Assembly: GCF_000346465.2 (NCBI RefSeq)
Contig: NC_034009.1
Location: forward strand, 7,325,776-7,389,775
Reading direction: 5' to 3'
Length of the DNA stretch: 64,000 nt
Origin: Prunus persica
Lineage: Eukaryota; Streptophyta; Magnoliopsida; Rosales; Rosaceae
Shown: positions 58,013 to 64,000 of the stretch, piece by piece
Position numbering within the stretch: position 1 is the first letter of the stretch
Layout of the letters: each line of letters opens with the position of its first letter
Notes under the pieces: generated by a model
Database searches by the model: none
What the model saw: the letters and a program-made list of their open reading frames with translations, nothing else
Told to the model about the DNA's origin: nothing
Program-made: the position numbers and the translations under genes

Positions 58013-58825
58013 GTACCTATTTAAATTTTTTTATTAAAAAAAACAAAAAACAAAAAGGGATTCAAGCTATGCAAAGATGGTGATGCATGCAAAGAATGAG
58101 ATGCAAGCCTGTTACCTCCAATCAAAGCAGAAGGAAAAAAATCTCAATGAAAGTCATGGTGGGGCCACTGTGTTGTCAGAAATCTGCATGAGAAGATTAA
58201 ATTTTAAGGAGACTTTGAAAAAGGCCAAAGGAGAGAGAAATTTTTTAAAAGAAGCCAAAATGGATAAAAATGCCCTTATTTATTTTTGGATTTCTTAAGG
58301 AATCCTTTACATTTGCATGTCTTCGGTTTGAAAGTTGAGAGGTTTTTATGTCTTTTTTAAAAAAGCTTTGGCTTTTTCCAAAAATGAAAGTTTTTTTGTG
58401 GCTAAAACCTAAATTTATTTAAATTTTTTAACCCTAACTAGATTAAAAAAAGAAAAAAAGACAAAAAACTGACGCAAGCACAGAAAGAGAATGATGAAAT
58501 CAAAAGTGGGTTCAATCTTGCTGCCAAGCGTATTTGCTATTGTTCCAAAGGAAATCAACAATCACACCAGCAAGTTTCTTGATAGGCCCAAAAAAGTGGG
58601 TTCTAGTGGATGTGCCGAAAAAAAAAAAAAAAAAACTCAATGTCAGTTTTCTTTTTTTCTTGATAGGCTAAATCAGTTTCTCATTCCGCCAAAGTGGCTG
58701 GTATTTCTATTCTGCATTAGAATTCTGTCCTTTACTTTCTATTGTTCATTCATCGTTCACCTGCTTACCTGTAACTCTCTTTTAATCCAAACAATAAGTC
58801 CTAAATTCCAAACACTAATCCCAAG
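58013..58825. other. Gypsy 3' remnant and unassigned sequence
   Basis: 58013-58470 looks like the tail of the gypsy element and ends in a purine tract (58443-58463). From there to 58825 no known feature was recognised; a poly(A) run lies at 58619-58635. The stretch could be a leader of the virus-like sequence to its right. Confidence 0.4.
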
Positions 58826-61190
58826 TGAGGCATGAGCGGATGCGGCATGAGCGGAGAAAGAGAGAGTCCCTTACACTAGGAGTTTAGGATTACTTTCTAC
58901 CCAGAAAAGAAAAGCCAGTGTCCTAATGAGTAGCTTTTTTAGATCAAACTCTTGCAGCAGTAGCAGTTCTAGAGCCAGTATTAGTAAGGTCCCAGACATA
59001 GTTAATGAAGAACAAATTGAGTATGAAACTAGTAATGAAGTCGACTGGAAAGATTGAAATATTCCCAAAGTCCCAACTACATAAATTTATAAGAAAAAAT
59101 GGTCTCTCTCCTCTTTCAACAGCACAACTCATATTACAACAGTTGAGCAAGTCTACGCCCTTAGTAAAGATCATGAAACTTGCCAATTACTTAATCTTGA
59201 GTCAATTAAGAAACACAGGAAAGATGGAAACAATTTCTTGCATATTGGTTTAGTTCAAGTAGCAGTCAAACCTCTAACAAGAACAGGTCTTAATGCTTCT
59301 ATTTTGCTTTGCCTAAGAGATGCACGATTCACCAATTTTAGTGACAGCACCTTAGGAATAATAGAATCTAGTTTGTTTAATGGTCCAGTTCACTTTGATT
59401 GCTACCCCGATTTCACAGTAAGCCTTAGTGATCCCCATATATTAAAAATCTTGACTTTAGACATTAAAACTGTAGGCTATGAGATCTTACCCGGATCCTA
59501 ACCTTTACCCTTAGTCTATAGAATTTATTATAAAGTCATAGGAACCAACATGAATTTCCAAGCCCATAATAAAAGTCCTAAAGATCAAACTTTACTAATC
59601 CAAAGTAGCCAAGCAAATGCTAACATAAGAATTCCCCATTCTATTATATGGTCAGAAGTCACCCTTCCCTCATATTGGACCCTAGCAACTGAAAGCCAAC
59701 CAACTTCGGTTCAACATAGCCTATCTAATTTGGATTATATCCAACAATATTTAGATGGCACAGTCAAAATCAACTATGGAAATCAACCTCAAAAGTCTTC
59801 AGTACAGCTAAAACAATTACCAACCCCTAGTCAGTCCCGTAGACATAATCCTGCCAGACATTCATTCACAGGATCTACTTCCACTACTGAAAGAGATCTA
59901 GAAATAGAAAAGGCCTTCATTGATTTAAAATTAGAATCCCTTAGGAAAAGCTCCCAAGTCGATCAACCCTTCTATTCTAATACAAAGAAGCCAACTGAAG
60001 AAAAAGAGCCAACCTCACCTACTCAAACAGAAGCCTTCCCAGTCAATGACCAATTAAGAACCCTTACTAAAGAATTCAAAATACATTGGGAAATTCTTGA
60101 CCAACACCTAGAAGCAGAAGAAAATATTAACCGAAGAAATCGTTATAGAACAGCCTATCCAAGTAAAGAACAAAGAAAGCAAATCTTTAATGAATGGAAA
60201 GCCTTCATGTTAAAAACAAGATTAGAAATATTCTACCTTGATTTTGTTGAAAATCATTATCAAGGAAAAAAAGAAGTAAAAACTTTAACCCAAAAAAAAT
60301 GGAAACGAGAAGATAACACGGAAATATTTTCTAGTCATCCCCCAGTAGAAGCAATAGTTGTGCATCACAAAAACACCAAGATTGTAGCCAGCCCCTTTAA
60401 AATATCATATCGCAGTGACAGAAAGATGGTAGAACAGAATAACTACACAAATCAAAGTTTGATAATATTAGGAAAATAGTTAGACAAAATTGAAACAAAG
60501 ATTGATACAGTCTTTAGCCAAGGTATACAAATCACGCAAACTAATGAAAAACCTTTAGTAAAATTCCAAGAGTTAAAACCTGAATCAGCACTTAGAACAA
60601 CTCCTACAATGAGAAAAATTGAACAAATGCTTGTGCAATTAAGCAAAGGAAAAGCTGTCAAAACTGATTCTTCAATTAAGGTTTTACAAGCAGAGTCCTC
60701 AGATATAAATTACTCCTCTAACAACAATTCAGATCACGATTCTGATTCCAGCAATATATCAAAAATAGAAACAGATTTTAACAATCTAAAACTCAATAGG
60801 TTGAAAAATAGAGTAAATCTTACTAGTCTAACAAAAAATTGGTACCCTAAGCCAACTCCTCCAGATATCTAGTTTGAAGAACGAACTTCCCAAAACCAAT
60901 TCTCAGTTTCCTCAGACAAACTCTATGAATGGAACATAGATGGCCTGTCTGAACAGAAATCGTGAACAAGTTAAAACACATGTCTATGGTTGCCAATAGT
61001 TACATCACAAATCATAATCTAAGCCAATCAGAAATAGTAACCCTCCTAGAAACAAGATTCACTGACACTTTACGTGCTTGGTGGGATAAGCATCTCACTG
61101 AAGAAGCTAAAGAAAGTGTCATACATGCAGTCAAAGTAGATGAAGAAGGTTTGCCTATATTTGATGAAAAATGTTAATATGGGAATTGAA
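58826..61190 (+). pseudogene. Endogenous caulimovirid-like fragment (movement and coat regions)
   Basis: From about 59005, in more than one frame, the sequence resembles the movement protein of plant pararetroviruses (30K superfamily): LTRTGLNASILLCLRDARF, FNGPVHFDCYPDF, VYRIYYKVIG. A frame of 309 codons follows (59550-60479) with a Lys/Glu-rich helical segment, then shorter frames (60609-60872, 60962-61177) that resemble the coat-protein start of petuvirus/florendovirus-like members (LRAWWDKHL, HAVKVDEEGLPIFDEKC). No protease, RT or RNase H is present: the copia LTR begins just to the right. Breaks include a stop between movement and linker regions (59500), stops at 60477 and 60870, and a shift near 59230. 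It is a decayed remnant without replication genes in this window. Genus assignment is only tentative. Confidence 0.78.
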
Positions 61191-61226
61191 GATGGAGTCA
61201 ATACCTTGTTATATACGATAATAAAA

Positions 61227-61460
61227 TGTTGACGTGACTTGTGGATATTGACTTACTTTCCTTACACACCAAGAATTCCTATTATAATTGTAATTGATTT
61301 GCTTTAATTCCTGATTTCCTACTGTAAATAGATTTAGGAATTTATTATTTACTTGCCCATTCAGGTTTCGTTGTATTATAAATATGACCTCCTACAAGGA
61401 GAAGAATATACAGAAAATTCCCACAAACAAATATTCTCTCATAGTTTTTATATTTTAGCA
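61227..61460 (+). mobile_element. copia 5' LTR, 234 bp
   Basis: It starts TGTTGACGTGAC and ends ATATTTTAGCA. A TATA-like element is TATTATAAATATG at about 61374, and the sequence downstream (CTCCTACAAGGAGAAG) would be near the RNA start. The primer-binding site abuts the LTR end with no gap. Confidence 0.88.
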
Positions 61461-61472
61461 TGGTATCAGAGC
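61461..61472 (+). promoter_or_regulatory. Primer-binding site (initiator-Met tRNA type)
   Basis: TGGTATCAGAGC is the complement to the 3' end of plant initiator methionine tRNA and primes minus-strand synthesis. It is intact. Confidence 0.93.
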
Positions 61473-61499
61473 GGCGATCTTGGAATTGCTGACTCTAAT

Positions 61500-62034
61500 T
61501 TCAAACCCCCGCCGCCGCTATGGGGGTTGATGATTTTTTTCAACCCTCATGGAGGTAGCACCACCAAATCCTTCTCTCATTCTCAACCAACCATCGTTGA
61601 GTTGAGTGCCCAGATGGCTCCGCCCTTACAGATGCAGACTTTGACCCCGAACCTGATCCAGAATCAGGATCCTCTTTTGATGACCCCGACCTCGACTATG
61701 ACGACGACGACCCCGACTCCGAAGACGACCCCGACCCCCACTCCGACGATGACCCCAACCCCGAATTTGTCTCTGATTCAGACCCCGATCCCAATTTCGA
61801 CTCCGACTCCGGCCCCGACTCAGGCTCAGATTCCGGTCTAAATTCCTACTCAACATGTACCATATGCATCTTCCGCTGTACAGATTATGACTTCTAGACT
61901 AACGACCCCGACACATAGACCAAATTGCGCATATTGTGGTGATCCGAGACACACTTGTGAGACTTGTTTTAAATCGCATGGCTACCCCGATTGGTGGCTA
62001 CTCTTACAAATCGAGGACAATGCAATATGACCAG
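61500..62034 (+). pseudogene. copia gag remnant with Thr-Pro-rich repeat and zinc knuckle
   Basis: The gag N-terminal body is missing. A low-complexity Thr-Pro stretch (TPTPKTTPTPTPTMTPTP) takes its place, then a TAA stop at 61839. In the same frame follows the zinc knuckle CAYCGDPRHTCETC with FKSHGYPDWW, close to the C-x2-C-x4-H-x4-C pattern. A frameshift after DWW leads into protease. Confidence 0.75.
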
Positions 62035-62060
62035 TAATGGTACTGGTTATGGATTCCATA

Positions 62061-64000
62061 CTTCCGATAAGATTGATTCCAAGAGCTGGATAATTGATTC
62101 TAGTGCAACTGATCATATGACGTTTGATCCTGATGATTTTCTGAATACTACACAACCTCGACGAACCTGTATTGCAAATGTCAATGGTGTTACTTATCCT
62201 ATGACAAGGGCTGGCACTGTTGCACTCCTCTCTCACACTGTCTAATACTTTACTTGTTCCATCTTTATCCACTAAATTGTTGTCAGTTAGTCAGCTTACT
62301 GAACAATTGAATTGTTGTGTACTCATTTACCCGAGTTTTTGTTTGCTTCAGGATATTCACACTAAGGAGATTCTTGGTCGTGGTACTAAGAGAGGGGGGC
62401 TATATTATGTCGATGACTTCAGTCCCGGTATGGCTAACAGTGTGACACATCCCTTTGATAGCAAACAAAAGCAAATCTGGTTGTGGCATCGTCGATTGGG
62501 ACATCCGTCTTTTAGTTATATGAAGCATCTTATACCATATTTATTCTCAGGTTTCAAAGACTCTGACTTCACATGTGATACTTGTATTTTGGCCAAGAGT
62601 CACCATGTGCCCTACCCGTTGAGTACGAATAAGTGTACTACTCCATTTACGTTAATTCACTCTGATGTCTGGGGACCTTCGCCTATCACTGCTCCTTTTG
62701 GTGTTCGATGGTTTGTCACATTCATCGATGATTGTACATGAATGACATGGCTTTATTTGCTGAAGAATAAAAAAGAAGTGTTTTCTCGTTTTAAATCCTT
62801 CCACAAACAGATGAAAACTCAGTTTAATGCTCAAATCCAGATTCTTCGCTCAGACAATGGTGGAGAATTTGTCAATCATGACTTTCAGACTTACTTCCAA
62901 CAACATGGAATTATCCATGAGACGACTTGTCCTCAGACACCGCAACAAAATAATGTTGCTGAACGAAAGAATCGACATCTTCATGAAACCGCCCGAGCAC
63001 TTGTGATTGGCGCTCATGTTCCTCGCCATCACTGGGATGATGCTATTGTCACTGCAGTTCACCTGATCAACCGCATACCTTCTGGTGTATTGACCTTTAA
63101 AACTCCCTTACAGGTGCTTGCGCAACACAGACCTCTGCCCTCTGTTTTGGTACTCACACCCCGAATCTTTGGATGTGTGGCTTTCGTTCATCTCCACAAA
63201 AATCAACGTAGCAAACTTGATCCCTGTGAGCTTCGTTGTGTTTTTTTGGGTTATGCCACTCATCAGAAAGGTTACCGTTGTTATCACCCTCCTACCCAAC
63301 GAACCTATGTCACTTTAGATGTGACCTTTCTGGAATTTGAGCTGTTCTTCCATGACCCATCATCCAATTCTGCACTTCAGGGGGAGATACGAAGTGAAAA
63401 GCAGAATTGAAGCAACTTGGAAAACAAAGAAATTCTCCTCTGTACAGAATGATTGATCATCCCGAGTCTAGATACTCTCTATTGAAAAGCGACCAATCGC
63501 CCATTCATAGCGATCAATTGCCTGACCCACCTGATCCATGCGAAGATATTTCTGATCCGAGTCTCACACCTACAGACAATACAGAACAACAAGATGAAGA
63601 CCCCCTTCTAACTCAACAGTACCAACAGACCAATCTCCTGAGAATATCCTTGAGGTAACTACTCCTACTAGACTTGTGCATTTAGATGATAAAACTATTG
63701 GATATCAATTACCTTTCAGGCAAAATCGTGGGAAGCCACCAAACCGTTATTCACCTGATATTGGCAAGACATCCAAGTATCCAATTGCAAATCATGTATC
63801 CACTGAGAAGCTGTCTGAACCACTCAAGGCTTTTGTGCATCAGTTGTCTGCTATCCATATTCCAACCAAGGTCTCTGAAGCATTGAAAGATCCTAAGTGG
63901 GTCCAAGCTATAAAAGAGGAGATGAAAGCTCTTGAGAAAAATCAGACTTGGACATTGGAGACTATACCACGAGGAAAAAAGACTATCGGATGTAGATGGG
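62061..64000 (+). pseudogene. copia pol: protease, integrase, start of reverse transcriptase
   Basis: Protease motif WIIDSSATDHMT, with Ser where Gly is usual (DSGATDHM). After a shift near 62215 integrase begins: IWLWHRRLGHPSFSYMKHL and CDTCILAK form the HHCC zinc finger, then HSDVWGP, FIDDCT, a TGA stop at 62739-62741 where Arg is expected, RSDNGGEFVNHD, GIIHETTCPQTPQQNNVAER and CVFLGYATHQKGYRCYHPP. A stop at 63408 and a shift precede RT entry: RLVHLDDKTIGYQLPFR, ALKDPKWVQAIKEEM and GKKTIGCRW at the window end. The D, D and E positions of integrase look intact. Confidence 0.88.

Larger units (their letters stand above)
46576..58470 (+). mobile_element. Large decayed Ty3-gypsy element, Tat/Ogre-type lineage
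   Basis: A 5' LTR (46576-47299) is followed by gag, a protease, a mostly deleted reverse transcriptase, two RNase H regions and a broken integrase on the plus strand (to 53836). A long antisense plant-mobile-domain gene (54217-57312) and a tandem-repeat-rich 3' region (57480-58012) follow. A second, archaeal-like RNase H and an extra ORF after integrase are features of the Tat lineage. A purine tract occurs at 58443-58463, but no 3' LTR matching the 5' LTR is found, so the right end is truncated, near where virus-like sequence starts. Stops and shifts in every gene show that it is old. Confidence 0.85.
61227..64000 (+). mobile_element. Ty1-copia element, 5' end, running off the window
   Basis: 5' LTR (61227-61460), then a perfect primer-binding site TGGTATCAGAGC (61461-61472), then gag, protease, integrase and the start of reverse transcriptase. 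The rest lies beyond 64000. Stops and shifts make it non-functional, but the LTR and PBS are undamaged. The LTR end and the wording of integrase resemble the truncated copia at 14179-19667. Confidence 0.92.

Overview
This window looks like nuclear DNA of a flowering plant. Genes have GT-AG introns, spacer is AT-rich, and most of the sequence is plant transposable elements: Ty1-copia and Ty3-gypsy LTR elements, L1-like LINE pieces, a tRNA-derived SINE, hAT-like and Mutator-like TIR elements, and a caulimovirid-like endogenous virus fragment. A woody eudicot, possibly Rosaceae, is my guess; nothing here proves the family.

Layout. 1-6.3 kb is spacer with simple repeats and a degenerate TRIM LTR. 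6.35-8.82 kb (minus strand) is an intact six-exon gene for the spliceosomal Sm protein SmE. 9-12.6 kb holds decayed repeats: a TIR element, two minus-strand LINE pieces and a CACTA-like end. 12.6-46.1 kb is a broken-up tandem array of clade-II-type glutamate receptor-like (GLR) genes, all on the plus strand. It has a 5' GLR fragment cut off by copia sequence (13.67-14.18 kb), a miniature GLR made of signal-peptide and C-tail sequence only (20.99-21.21 kb), and two full-length five-exon genes (36.39-39.56 and 42.84-46.06 kb). The spacers share a set of sequence blocks (called B, C, D, E, F and the promoter block here). A duplicated internally deleted gypsy-type element lies between the miniature gene and the first full-length gene. 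46.1-64 kb is transposon: a copia 5' end interrupted by a large decayed Tat-lineage gypsy element that carries an antisense plant-mobile-domain gene, then a caulimovirid-like fragment, then a copia element running off the window end.

The array keeps a readable history. Because the blocks are repeated, several insertions can be compared with an empty copy inside the same window: a SINE with a 13-bp target duplication, a 1,975-bp solo LTR with a 5-bp duplication, and a three-deep nest of TIR elements. The two intact GLR genes differ at interesting places: the pore segment (copy 1) and a splice donor triplicated in frame (copy 2).

Functionally, SmE is housekeeping RNA splicing. The GLRs would be plasma-membrane ligand-gated cation channels. 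Everything else is mobile-element debris. No tRNA or rRNA gene and no CRISPR was seen.
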